From Fodinicola acaciae (GTDB lineage: Bacteria; Actinomycetota; Actinomycetes; Mycobacteriales; HKI-0501): DNA of 64,000 nt. Below, piece after piece: positions 10,356-19,127 of the stretch (within the stretch, counting starts at the first letter, position 1; every line of letters begins with the position of its first letter). The translations under genes were made by a program, and so were the position numbers. The notes beneath the pieces were generated by a model. It was not told the origin of the DNA. It made no database searches and saw only the letters and a program-made list of their open reading frames with translations. The stretch is from the NCBI RefSeq assembly GCF_010993745.1, contig NZ_WOTN01000001.1, positions 2,607,235-2,671,234 of the forward strand, written 5' to 3'.

Positions 10356-11213
10356 ATGAGCACCGACAGGCCCATCGTCGTCGGCATCGACGGCACGATG
10401 GAAGCGCGGGACGCGGCTCGATGGTCGGCGGCCGAGGCGATGCGACGCGGTGCTCCGGTCCTGCTCCTGCATGCGATGGTCCCCGGCGACTACGCCGGGA
10501 CTTCCCACAAGAAGCCGGAAAAGCTGGCCAGCGACTGGCTCGAGCAGGCGGCCGCGGACGTACGCGCCGTCTGGCCGGGCGCTCCGGTGTCGGCGCGGCT
10601 CTGCGACGGTCCGGCGGAGGCCGAGCTGGTCCACCAGTCCACGCACGCCGCGTTGGTCGTCATCGGCACCCGCGGATTCGGCCGGCCGCTTGAGTCGCTG
10701 ACCGATTCTCCGGCGATCACCATCGCTCGGCACGTCGAGTGTCCGCTGGTCACCGTGCCACACGACCGTCCGGCGCCGCCGGACGGCGCGGTCGTGGTCG
10801 GCGTCGACGGGTCGTCGGTCAGCGAACAGGCCACCGGTTTCGCCTTCGAGGAAGCCAAACTCCGGCACTGTCCGCTGGTCGCGGTGCACACCTGGAGTGA
10901 CGTGGCGCTGGAGGACGACCACGCGGTGGCCCGCCGCGTCGGCAGTTGGCAACGCATCCGTGAGGAGGAGAAACTCCTGCTGGCCGACCGCCTCGCCGGC
11001 TGGCAGCGAAAGTATCCGGACGTGCACGTCCTGCGCGTGGTCACCCAGGACCGGCCGGTACGCAGCCTGCTCGAACACGCCGCCGGAGCGCAACTGCTGG
11101 TGGTGGGCTCGCGTGGCCGCGGCGGCTACGAGGGAATGCTGCTCGGTTCGACCAGCCAGGCACTGCTCTACAGCTGTCCGTGTCCGCTCGCCGTCGTGCG
11201 TCACACCCGCTAG
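10356..11213 (+). CDS. Tandem-domain universal stress protein
   Basis: 285 residues. Two UspA domains starting RPIVVGIDGTMEA and GAVVVGVDGSSVS. The second has VVGSRGRGGYEGMLLGSTSQ; in the first the loop is VIGTRGFGRPLESL, less canonical. The ATG at 10356 follows GGAGGAG. Its TAG stop is embedded in the left end of a 167-bp palindrome, so the 3' end of its mRNA would be highly structured. The next genes (DUF1876, DoxX) follow on the same strand. Confidence 0.92.
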   Translation: MSTDRPIVVGIDGTMEARDAARWSAAEAMRRGAPVLLLHAMVPGDYAGTSHKKPEKLASDWLEQAAADVRAVWPGAPVSARLCDGPAEAELVHQSTHAALVVIGTRGFGRPLESLTDSPAITIARHVECPLVTVPHDRPAPPDGAVVVGVDGSSVSEQATGFAFEEAKLRHCPLVAVHTWSDVALEDDHAVARRVGSWQRIREEEKLLLADRLAGWQRKYPDVHVLRVVTQDRPVRSLLEHAAGAQLLVVGSRGRGGYEGMLLGSTSQALLYSCPCPLAVVRHTR

Positions 11214-11376
11214 TGGTGTGTTGCTGAAATGGGATGCCGGGTCCGGTGATCCAGAAGGCGGCTGGGCGTGCCGGGAAAGCGCCCTCATACCGGGGCGTAT
11301 CCGGGCGCCTTCCCGGTGCGTCCAGGCGGCTTCTGGGCGCCGGAACCGGCGTGCCATTTCGGAAACACACCACTAG
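11210..11376. repeat. 167-bp imperfect palindrome bounded by CTAG
   Basis: The whole interval folds on itself around about 11293. The outer arms CTAGTGGTGTGTT and AACACACCACTAG are exact; inner blocks such as GAAATGG, CCAGAAG and CGGGAA also pair, with scattered mismatches and one 1-nt offset (about 80% pairing by eye). There is almost no loop and no coding capacity. It overlaps the stop codon of the upstream USP and ends 14 nt before the DUF1876 gene. It resembles a small palindromic (MITE-like) element or an mRNA-processing hairpin. No second copy was noticed in this window. Confidence 0.75.
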
Positions 11377-11390
11377 GAAGCAAGAAAGCC

Positions 11391-11654
11391 ATGTTGCGTA
11401 CGAAAAAATGGTCGACGGAGATCTTCATCGACGAGCAGGACGACGGCGTACACGCGGAAGTGCGCCTGCACACCTGCGACAACACCCACCTGGTCGGCGT
11501 CGGCGTCGCCGCGACGAATCCGGACGACGTGAACGTGCCGGAGATCGACGACGAGATCGCCGTCGCGCGAGCACTGGCCAACCTGTCCCGCGAGCTCCTG
11601 CACGCGGCGACCGAAGACATAGAAGGCATTCACGACCAACGCGCACAGCGCTAA
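11391..11654 (+). CDS. DUF1876 (Rv1738/Rv2632c-like) small protein
   Basis: 87 residues matching the Rv1738 pattern: a WSTEIFIDEQDDGVHAEVRL start, then LVGVGVAATNP, NVPEIDDEIAVARAL and the C-terminal HAATEDIEGI. Rv1738 is strongly DosR-induced and has a fold resembling ribosome hibernation factors, so a role in translation shutdown is possible but not shown by sequence. It starts at ATG 11391, immediately after the large palindrome, and lies 12 nt before doxX. Confidence 0.88.
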   Translation: MLRTKKWSTEIFIDEQDDGVHAEVRLHTCDNTHLVGVGVAATNPDDVNVPEIDDEIAVARALANLSRELLHAATEDIEGIHDQRAQR

Positions 11655-11666
11655 CAGGAGGATTCC

Positions 11667-12275
11667 ATGTCCGCGCACAACCTGCCGATCACCGGTGCGA
11701 TGCAGATCCCTGGCGACGAGGCCACCAAAACCGCGACGACGCACGGCGCGGTCATGACCACCACCGCCGCCAAGGTCATCGGCGTCACCCGCATCCTCGC
11801 CGGTCTGGTGTTCCTGTGGGCCTTCGCCGACAAGCTGTTCGGGCTGGGCTACAGCACCACCGCCAAAGCCGCCTGGATCAACGGCGGCTCGCCGACCAAG
11901 GGGTTCCTCAGCCACGTCGAGGCCGGGCCGCTGGCCGGCATGTTCCGCGGCTGGGCCGGTGCGCCGTGGGCCGACTGGCTGTTCATGATCGGCCTGCTCG
12001 CCATCGGAGTCGCGCTCATCGCCGGCGTCGCGATGCGCATCGCCGCCGGCAGCGGCGCGCTGATGATGGTGTTCATGTGGGCCGCGGAATGGCCGCTGGC
12101 ACGGTTCACCGAGGCCGGTACGCCGACCGGCTCGACCAACCCCCTGCTGGACTACCACATCGTCTACGCGCTCCTGCTCATCACGCTCGCCGTCGTCTAC
12201 GCCGGCAACACCTTCGGCTTCGGGCGGTGGTGGGCCAGCCTGCCGCTGGTCAGGAAGAACCCCTGGCTGTTCTGA
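11667..12275 (+). CDS. DoxX-family membrane protein
   Basis: 202 residues with about four membrane helices after a 35-residue hydrophilic N-terminus. The first helix begins VTRILAGLVFLWAFADKLFG, typical of the DoxX/TQO large-subunit-like family. Such proteins are linked to thiosulfate:quinone chemistry or to redox-stress membrane complexes; the substrate here is unknown. Strong ribosome site AGGAGGATTCC before ATG 11667. Cotranscribed with the DUF1876 gene. Confidence 0.85.
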   Translation: MSAHNLPITGAMQIPGDEATKTATTHGAVMTTTAAKVIGVTRILAGLVFLWAFADKLFGLGYSTTAKAAWINGGSPTKGFLSHVEAGPLAGMFRGWAGAPWADWLFMIGLLAIGVALIAGVAMRIAAGSGALMMVFMWAAEWPLARFTEAGTPTGSTNPLLDYHIVYALLLITLAVVYAGNTFGFGRWWASLPLVRKNPWLF

Positions 12276-12287
12276 CCGCGGAAAGCC

Positions 12288-12321
12288 ACTCGGCCGCCGG
12301 ACGCGCATCCGGCGGCCGAGT
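12288..12321. terminator. Terminator between convergent doxX-like and phoU genes
   Basis: A perfect 14-bp stem, ACTCGGCCGCCGGA with TCCGGCGGCCGAGT, around the 6-nt loop CGCGCA, between the stop codons at 12275 and 12330. No strong U-tract. Confidence 0.7.
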
Positions 12322-12329
12322 CGTGGCCG

Positions 12330-12986
12330 TCAACGCAGGCGCTGGCCGTCCAGTCCCCGTTCACCGGCGAGGAACGCGACCCGATCGGCCACCGCGACGG
12401 CATGATCGGCGTACCGCTCGTAGAACCGACCGACCAGAGTGGCCTCCATCGCCACCTCGACGTCCTCGCCCCAGTCGCCGGCCAGCAGCTCGCGGTAGAG
12501 GCTGTCCTGCAAGAGGTCCATCTCGTCGTCATCCCGGTCCAGCTCCAGCGCTCGTTCGGCATCGCGAGACTCCAGTACGGCAGCGACCTTGCCGGCCAGT
12601 TTGTGTGCCACCTGACTCATCTTCTCGACGGCGTCGCGCAGGCGCGGTGGCATGGCGGTGGGCCGGTCGCGCCGCGCCACCTCGGCGACGTGCCGCGCCA
12701 GATCTCCCATCCGCTCCAGGTCACCGCTGATCCGCAGTCCGGCGACCAGCGTTCGCAAATCGATCGCGACCGGCTGCTGGCGAGCCAGCATGTCCAGGAT
12801 CTGGTCGTCGAGCATGTCGCGCAGAGCGTCGATCTCGGCGTCCTCGGCGATCACCTTGTCGGCCAGTTCCCCGTCGGTGTCGAGCAACGCGGTGCTGGCG
12901 CGCCGCATGGCGCGGTCCACCGTACGGGCCATGCCGGCCAGCTCCGCACCGAGTTTGGCCAGTTCCTCGTGATAGGTCGTACGCAT
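12330..12986 (-). CDS. phoU: PhoU-family phosphate-signalling regulator
   Basis: 218 residues, all helical, with two PhoU repeats (about 8-100 and 112-205). The metal-binding signature GDLERMGDLARHVAEVA sits in repeat 1 and FYERYADHAVAVADRV in repeat 2. PhoU negatively regulates Pst/PhoR phosphate signalling and has been tied to persistence. Here there is no pst operon beside it; instead it diverges from a cation ATPase with a DevR-type box between them. The ATG at 12986 follows GGAG at 8 nt. Confidence 0.92.
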   Translation of the reverse strand: MRTTYHEELAKLGAELAGMARTVDRAMRRASTALLDTDGELADKVIAEDAEIDALRDMLDDQILDMLARQQPVAIDLRTLVAGLRISGDLERMGDLARHVAEVARRDRPTAMPPRLRDAVEKMSQVAHKLAGKVAAVLESRDAERALELDRDDDEMDLLQDSLYRELLAGDWGEDVEVAMEATLVGRFYERYADHAVAVADRVAFLAGERGLDGQRLR

Positions 12987-13090
12987 CCGCCCGCTCCTTT
13001 GCCTGGTCGTACGACGAGCCGGCTGGCCCATCCTCGCCAGTGCAGCCATCTCCGTCCGTCCGCGGCACCGTCATAGGTCGAGCCGCGACC

Positions 13091-13104
13091 GGGACTTTCG
13101 GCCT
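13091..13104 (+). promoter_or_regulatory. DevR/DosR-type box before cation ATPase
   Basis: GGGAC-TTTC-GGCCT, the same form as at 1964 and on the minus strand at 8522. It lies in the 205-bp divergent region between phoU and the ATPase gene, centred 94 bp before the ATPase start. Confidence 0.6.
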
Positions 13105-13191
13105 GTCACAAGGCAACCAGTGCCGTACGGCCCGCCGGCGCGGGGCCGCTCGGCCCTGTCCGCCGGCGTCCGGAGGCGGTGAGCTGGGATC

Positions 13192-15615
13192 ATGACCGTT
13201 CCGGACATCCGGTCGGCCTCCGGCCTGACGGCGGCCGAGGTCGCGGCGCGGATGACGACCTGTGGCCCCAACGTCACCGCCGAGCCGCCGCGCCGGCGTG
13301 GCCTGGCCAGCGTGGTCAACCAGCTGACCGACCCGCTCAGCCTGCTGCTCATCGCCGCGATGGTGCTGACCGTGGCGCTGCGCGACGTCACCGACCTGAT
13401 CGTCATCGCTTTGGTCATCGTGCTCAACACGACCGTCGGCACCATCCAGGAGATCCGCGCCGATCACGCCGTCACCGCGCTGCGCAGCCTCGCCGCGCCG
13501 GTCGCGCGCGTGCGCAGAGACGGCCTCGACCAGCGCGTCCCCACGCGCGAGGTGGTGCCTGGTGACCTCGTCGCCTTGGAGGCCGGGGACATCGTGCCGG
13601 CCGACGTCGACGTCGTGGAAGCCGTACGGTTGCAGGTCAACGAGGCCGCGCTGACCGGCGAGCCGGCGCCGGTGGCGAAGCTGGCCGGCGATGCGGCATC
13701 GGCCGGCACCGTCGTGGTCGCCGGCCGCGGCAGGGGCGTCGTCACGCGTACCGGAGCGGCGAGCGCGCTCGGCCGGATCGCCACGCTGGTCGCGACCGAA
13801 CCCATCCGGCGTACGCCGCTGCAGCGCCGGCTGGCCACGCTGAGCTGGTATCTCGGCGTTGTCGCGGTGACCCTCTCCGGCCTGGTGCTGGTGGCCGGGC
13901 TGCTGCGCGGGGAACCGCTGGCCGAGATGGTGATCGCGGCGGTCAGCCTGACCGTCGCCGCCGTGCCGGAGTCGCTGCCGGCGGTCATCACTGTCGCACT
14001 CGCCATCGGCGCGCGGCGAATGGCGCGACGCGCGGCGATCGCACGCAGCCTTCCGGCCGTCGAGACGCTTGGCGCGGTCACCGTACTCGCCATGGACAAA
14101 ACCGGCACCGTGACCGAGGGACGGATGGCGGTCACCGGCTTCGTCACGGCGTCCGGTACGCGCGTGGACATCGCTCCGGCCAGCGACGCCGGCGTGATCC
14201 TCGACCGGCTCGCGCTCGACATCCAGCTGTGCAACGACGCGGACCCGTCGCAGGCGATAGGCGATCCGACGGAGGTCGCGCTGGCCACCGCGGCCGAACA
14301 GTGCGGTGTCCCGGTCAGCGTCCGCGAGTGGCAGCCACGGATCGCCGAGGTCCCATTCGAGGCGACCAACCGGCGCATGACCACCGTCCACAGTGGACAA
14401 AGGGGCCTGCGCGTCGTCTGTAAAGGCGCGCCGGAAAGCGTACTCAGGCCGGAGGTGCTGGTCGACGACCCCACGATCCTGGCCAGTGCGGCGGCGACAG
14501 CACACCGGCTGGCCGCGGACGGCTATCGCGTACTCGCCGTCGCCGACCGCGAGCTCCCGGTCGGAACAGTCGATCCGCACAATGCCAAGCTGCGCTTCGC
14601 GGGGCTGGTGCTGTTGGTCGATCCGCTGCGGCCGGAAGCGCGGGTCGCTGTCGAATCGTTTCTGACCGCCGGCGTACGGCCAGTGCTGATCACCGGCGAC
14701 CATCCGGCCACCGCGACCGCGATCGCCGACCAGCTCGGCCTGCCACCGGGGGCCATTGCGACCGGCGGCGGGACCGGGATCGCGCGCGTCTACGCACGTA
14801 CGCATCCGGAGCAGAAGCTCGACATCGTACGTGCACTCCAGGAACGCGGCGAGATCGTCGCGATGACCGGCGACGGAGTCAACGACGCGCCGGCCCTGCG
14901 CCGCGCCGACATTGGCGTGGCCATGGGGAAAACCGGCACAGAGGCCGCGCGGCAGGCGGCCGACCTGGTGCTCGCCGACGACAACCTCGGCACGGTGACG
15001 GCCGCCATCGAGGAAGGCCGGCGGATCTATGCCAACGTACGCCGCTTTCTCGGCTTTGGCCTGAGCGGTGGCCTCGCTGAGCTCGCGGTGATGATCGTCG
15101 GACCGTTCCTCGGCCTCGGTTTGCCATTGTTGCCGGCGCAAATCCTGTGGATCAACATGCTGACGCACGGCCTGCCCGGCGTCGCGCTCGGCGTCGAACC
15201 GGCCGATCCGCAGACCATGCGACAACCGCCGCGACCGGCTGGCGAGGCAATTCTCGCCGCCGGTCTGTGGCGTACGGTGCTGGCCGCCGGCAGCTGCATC
15301 GCCGCGATGTCGCTCGTGGCCGCCGTTGTCGCGGCGGCGTGGGCGTGGCCGTGGCAGTCGATCCTTTTTCTCACCCTGTGTTTCGGACAGCTCGGCATCG
15401 CCTGGTCGAGCCGCGCACGCGCACATGCCGGCCGGCACCGCTGGCTGGTGGCCGCGATCGGCCTGTCACTCACCCTGCAGCTCGCCGGGATCTACCTGCC
15501 ACCGCTGCGATTCCTGCTCGGCACGCAGCCGCTCGACCTGACCCAGCTGGGATTCTGCCTCATCGCCGGCATCATCCCCGGATTGCTACACGCACTCCTG
15601 GACACGCGCTCCTAG
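13192..15615 (+). CDS. P2-type cation-transporting ATPase
   Basis: 807 residues. Order: N-terminal cation-ATPase domain, two helices, actuator domain with LTGEPAPV (TGE motif), and helix 4 with VPESLPAVITVALAIG. The phosphorylation site is MDKTGTVTEG, the nucleotide domain follows, and the hinge TGDGVNDAPAL precedes four to six C-terminal helices. The PES-LP motif in helix 4 points to a P2-type (Ca2+/Mn2+-like) pump. Mycobacterial CtpF, a P2 pump, is a DosR target, which makes it the closest functional parallel. Ribosome site GGAGG before ATG 13192. The ion cannot be assigned from sequence alone. Confidence 0.92.
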   Translation: MTVPDIRSASGLTAAEVAARMTTCGPNVTAEPPRRRGLASVVNQLTDPLSLLLIAAMVLTVALRDVTDLIVIALVIVLNTTVGTIQEIRADHAVTALRSLAAPVARVRRDGLDQRVPTREVVPGDLVALEAGDIVPADVDVVEAVRLQVNEAALTGEPAPVAKLAGDAASAGTVVVAGRGRGVVTRTGAASALGRIATLVATEPIRRTPLQRRLATLSWYLGVVAVTLSGLVLVAGLLRGEPLAEMVIAAVSLTVAAVPESLPAVITVALAIGARRMARRAAIARSLPAVETLGAVTVLAMDKTGTVTEGRMAVTGFVTASGTRVDIAPASDAGVILDRLALDIQLCNDADPSQAIGDPTEVALATAAEQCGVPVSVREWQPRIAEVPFEATNRRMTTVHSGQRGLRVVCKGAPESVLRPEVLVDDPTILASAAATAHRLAADGYRVLAVADRELPVGTVDPHNAKLRFAGLVLLVDPLRPEARVAVESFLTAGVRPVLITGDHPATATAIADQLGLPPGAIATGGGTGIARVYARTHPEQKLDIVRALQERGEIVAMTGDGVNDAPALRRADIGVAMGKTGTEAARQAADLVLADDNLGTVTAAIEEGRRIYANVRRFLGFGLSGGLAELAVMIVGPFLGLGLPLLPAQILWINMLTHGLPGVALGVEPADPQTMRQPPRPAGEAILAAGLWRTVLAAGSCIAAMSLVAAVVAAAWAWPWQSILFLTLCFGQLGIAWSSRARAHAGRHRWLVAAIGLSLTLQLAGIYLPPLRFLLGTQPLDLTQLGFCLIAGIIPGLLHALLDTRS

Positions 15616-15806
15616 GTCAGGAACTTTTTTTGAGGGTTGCCAGCACATCCGCCTCGTCAACGAGTTGCCGGCCACCCGCCAGAACCGGATGGCGCGCCGC
15701 CGGCGGCCGTCAACCGTCGCGCGTCCTCGGGCCATTCTCGATGTCCGTCTCGACCATTGCGCGACAACCGCGGCTCCTGCCGTGGCCCCGAGATCATCGA
15801 GACGCC

Positions 15807-18800
15807 TCAGTGCAGCGAGGCGACGGTGTCCGCGGCGGCGAGATCGCGTTGGCGGTGAGTGACCAGCAGGACGGATTTTCCCGCGGCATTCGCGAAAATG
15901 TCGTCCATTACGGCGTCGGCGGTGGCCGGGTCGAGGTGGGCGACCGGCTCGTCCAGCAGCATGATGTCGCGGTCTGCCAGGAAAACGCGAGCCAGGCCGA
16001 GACGTTGCCGTTGGCCGCCGGAGATCGCGGCGCCGCCGTCGCCGACCGGAGTGTCCAGGCCGGACGGCAGGGAGTCGACCCAGTCCAGAAGCCGTACGCT
16101 CGCAAGCGCGGTCCGCAGCTCGTCATCCGTCGCGTCGGGCCGCGCGAGGAGCAGGTTGGCGCGGACGGTGTTGTCGAACAGATGGCTGTCCGGGCCGCAC
16201 CAGGCGATGCGAGAACGTACGTCATTTCCGGCCAGCCGCCGGGTGTCGGTGTCGCCGAGGTGCACCGCGCCGGCGGCCGGATCCAGGAACCGCATCAGCG
16301 CCGCCACGACGGTGCTCTTTCCGGATCCGCTCGGTCCGGCCAGGGCCGTGACCTGGCCGGGCCGCACCTGCAGTGAGAGGTCGCGTACGGCGTCGGCGGA
16401 CTGTCGCGGCCAGCGCAGGGCCAGGTGCTGAGCCGACATCGTGTCGGCGGCCGGCAGCAGAGCCGGCGTCGACGGCTCGGCAGCGGCGGAGGGCCGCGCC
16501 ACCAGTTCGGCGAGTCGTCGCGCGGCCGGCAGCGCCGCCGCCAGGTGTTGCGCCGCGGCTGGCAGCCCGGCGAACATTTCCGCGGCGGCAAGCGGTGTCA
16601 GCACCAGGACCGCGAGGTCGACACCGTTGAGATGACCGCCGCGCAACGCGGTGATGCCCACGACCGCGGATGCGATGACCGCCGCTCCGGTTGTCAGAAT
16701 GCTGAGCAGCGCGCCGATCCCGCGTACGGACGCGGCTCGACCGAGCAACCGCGTGAACGTCGCGTCGAGCCGCCGCACCCGGTCGAGCGTGTCGGAGTGT
16801 GCGCCGTAGGCGGTGATGTCCGCGCCGGCCTGCACCAGCTCGACGGTCGCGGCAGACAACGCACCGCGGGCGGAGGCAAGCCGGCGATCGGCCTGGGAGC
16901 CGAGGAAAACCGCGATCGACGGCACGAGAAAGACTGCCACGACAACGAAAAGCAGCATGACCACGCCAGCAAGCGGTGACAGCGGGGAAAGACACGCGGC
17001 CGCGCCGAGGCCGGTCACGACCGCCGAGGTCAGCGGGACGACGGCCCGTACGACGGCGTCCTGCTGACTGTCCACATCGGACACCACTCGGCTGAGGAGG
17101 TCACCGCGACACAGTCGCAGGCCACCGGGGCCGATCCTGAGCAGCTGCCGCCAGATCCGTACGCGCAGGTCGCCAAGCAGCCTCAGCGCCACGTCATGGC
17201 TGGCAAGGCGCTCCAGGTAACGGAAAACCGGCCGCGCGAGTCCAAAAGTCCGCACCGCGACGATCGCGACCATCAGCGTCAACACGGGTGGATGCAGCGC
17301 GGCCGTGGAAATCAGCCGTCCGGAGGTCGCCATCAGCGCGATTCCAGCGCCGGACGCGACAGCACCGGCGAGCACGGCCAGCAAGAGCCGGCCGGCTCGT
17401 GGCCGCAGTGCCGCGACCAGCCACCGTACGCCGCTGGCCTGAGTGTCCACAGTGGACACCGCGGCGACCTCGCTCGCGGTCGCCGGCGCGGCCGGCTTTT
17501 CCTTCGGCAGAGGCGATACGATCGTCGGCTCGGCCAGTCGCACCACGCTGTCACAGATGGCCAGCGGCGCCGGCCGGTGCGACACGATCAGGACCGTACG
17601 TCCGGCCAACGCCGCCTTCAGGTTGGCCACGACACGTCGCTCGGTCGCAGCGTCGAGTCCTTCGGTCGGCTCGTCGAGCACGACAATCGGCCGGTCGGCG
17701 ACAAAAGCGCGGGCCAGCGCGACCCGACGCAGCTGGCCGGTCGACAGCCGCGCGCCGAGCTCGCCGGCGTCGGTCGACGGATCCAGGTCCACGCATGCCA
17801 GGCGCAACGCCGCGGCGACAGCTTCGTCGGTCGCCGCTGGAGCGCCGAGCCGTACGTTGTCGGCGATCGTGCCGGTGACCAGTCGTGGCCGTTGCGGCAA
17901 CCAGGCGATCTGTTGCCGCCAGCGGTCAGGATCCAGCGACGCCAACGATTCCTCGCCTACGCGCACCATGCCGTCATCCGGCCGCAGCCATCCCAGCAGC
18001 AGGTCGACCACGGTCGACTTGCCGGCACCGCTGGGTCCGGTCAGGCCGATCACCCGACCGGCCGGCAGGGTCAGCGACAGCCGGTCCAGCACCGGTTTTC
18101 CGCGAGCGTTCACCGAAACCCGCTCGAACCGGATCGACCGGTTCGGCTCGGCGTCGGCGTCACCGGCCGGCCGCTTCGCCTCCAGGATCGTGAAAATCTC
18201 GTCGGCGGCGGCCAAGCCTTCGGCGCTGGCGTGAAACTGCGCACCGACCGCTCGCAGCGGCAGATAGACCTCCGGCGCGAGGATCAACACGAGCAATGCC
18301 GTGCGCAGGTCCAGCTGTCCTTGCACCAGCCGCAAGCCGACCGTCACCGCAACCAGCGCCACCGACAGCGTGGCGATGAGTTCCAGCACCAGCGCGGAAA
18401 GAAAGGCGATCCGCAGCGTACGCATGGTCGCGGAGCGATAACGATCCGACGCGAGCCGGATCACCTCCGCCTGCCGGCCGGCGCGGCCGTACGCGGCCAA
18501 CACCGGCAGTCCGGCCAGCACGTCGATGAAATGGTGCGCCAGCCGAGCCAGGCCGCGCCACTGCCGGCGCGCCTGTGCCTGGGTCCGCAGGCCCACCAGA
18601 ATCATGAAAACCGGCACCAGCGGCACGGTCACCACGACGATCAGCGCCGCCGCCGGATCGGTGAGCAGAATCCAGCCGGTCATCATCGCCGGCACCACCG
18701 CCGCGACGAAAAGTTGCGGCAGATACTGCGAAACGTAGGGATCGAGCGCGTCGACACCACGTGTCGCGAGCGTCGCCAACTCGCCCGAGTGCTGGCTCGC

Positions 18801-19127
18801 CGACCACCGCGGACCGAGCTGGCAAATCCTGGACAGCAGCTGGATGCGCAAGTGAGACCGGATGGCCGCCGACGCGCGATGTGCGGCAAAATCCGCCATC
18901 CAGCCCAGCAGCGCGCGGCCGCCGATCACAACGGCGAGCGCGACCAGCAACGGCCAGAGCTGCGCGAGGCCGGCTCCCGCGACGAATCCGCGACTGATCA
19001 GCGCCGACAGCAGGCCGGCCTGGCCGATGATCAGCGCACCGGTCGCGATCCCGACGACGGCCGCCACGACGACGAACGTACGCGCCGGCCGTACGCCGCG
19101 GACCAGCCGTGGATCCAGCGGTTTCAA
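15807..19127 (-). CDS. cydDC: Fused CydDC heterodimeric-type ABC exporter
   Basis: 1106 residues containing two complete ABC half-transporters. The first (about 1-545) has Walker A GPSGAGKST, signature LSTGQLRRVALARA and Walker B IVVLDEPTEG. The second (about 570-1106) has GPSGSGKST, ISGGQRQRLGLARV and IMLLDEPVAH. CydDC exports reduced thiols and is required for cytochrome bd assembly. The two are separate genes in E. coli and M. tuberculosis but fused here. The TTG start at 19127 overlaps the cydB stop by 4 nt (TTGA), so cydA-cydB-cydDC form one operon. Confidence 0.93.
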   Translation of the reverse strand: MKPLDPRLVRGVRPARTFVVVAAVVGIATGALIIGQAGLLSALISRGFVAGAGLAQLWPLLVALAVVIGGRALLGWMADFAAHRASAAIRSHLRIQLLSRICQLGPRWSASQHSGELATLATRGVDALDPYVSQYLPQLFVAAVVPAMMTGWILLTDPAAALIVVVTVPLVPVFMILVGLRTQAQARRQWRGLARLAHHFIDVLAGLPVLAAYGRAGRQAEVIRLASDRYRSATMRTLRIAFLSALVLELIATLSVALVAVTVGLRLVQGQLDLRTALLVLILAPEVYLPLRAVGAQFHASAEGLAAADEIFTILEAKRPAGDADAEPNRSIRFERVSVNARGKPVLDRLSLTLPAGRVIGLTGPSGAGKSTVVDLLLGWLRPDDGMVRVGEESLASLDPDRWRQQIAWLPQRPRLVTGTIADNVRLGAPAATDEAVAAALRLACVDLDPSTDAGELGARLSTGQLRRVALARAFVADRPIVVLDEPTEGLDAATERRVVANLKAALAGRTVLIVSHRPAPLAICDSVVRLAEPTIVSPLPKEKPAAPATASEVAAVSTVDTQASGVRWLVAALRPRAGRLLLAVLAGAVASGAGIALMATSGRLISTAALHPPVLTLMVAIVAVRTFGLARPVFRYLERLASHDVALRLLGDLRVRIWRQLLRIGPGGLRLCRGDLLSRVVSDVDSQQDAVVRAVVPLTSAVVTGLGAAACLSPLSPLAGVVMLLFVVVAVFLVPSIAVFLGSQADRRLASARGALSAATVELVQAGADITAYGAHSDTLDRVRRLDATFTRLLGRAASVRGIGALLSILTTGAAVIASAVVGITALRGGHLNGVDLAVLVLTPLAAAEMFAGLPAAAQHLAAALPAARRLAELVARPSAAAEPSTPALLPAADTMSAQHLALRWPRQSADAVRDLSLQVRPGQVTALAGPSGSGKSTVVAALMRFLDPAAGAVHLGDTDTRRLAGNDVRSRIAWCGPDSHLFDNTVRANLLLARPDATDDELRTALASVRLLDWVDSLPSGLDTPVGDGGAAISGGQRQRLGLARVFLADRDIMLLDEPVAHLDPATADAVMDDIFANAAGKSVLLVTHRQRDLAAADTVASLH

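Noticed and set aside
12721-15438. Minus-strand 905-codon open frame antisense to the cation ATPase
   Set aside because: Shadow of a P-type ATPase with intact DKTGT and GDGVND motifs.
15746-15804. CGTCTCGA/TCGAGACG inverted repeat as a terminator
   Set aside because: The 8-bp arms are separated by 43 nt without a U-tract; too weak to call between the ATPase and cydDC.
7565-17460. Repeated GTCCACAGTGGAC-like palindromes
   Set aside because: They fall inside well-supported coding sequences and arise from recurrent Ser-Thr-Val-Asp type codons; no regulatory context.
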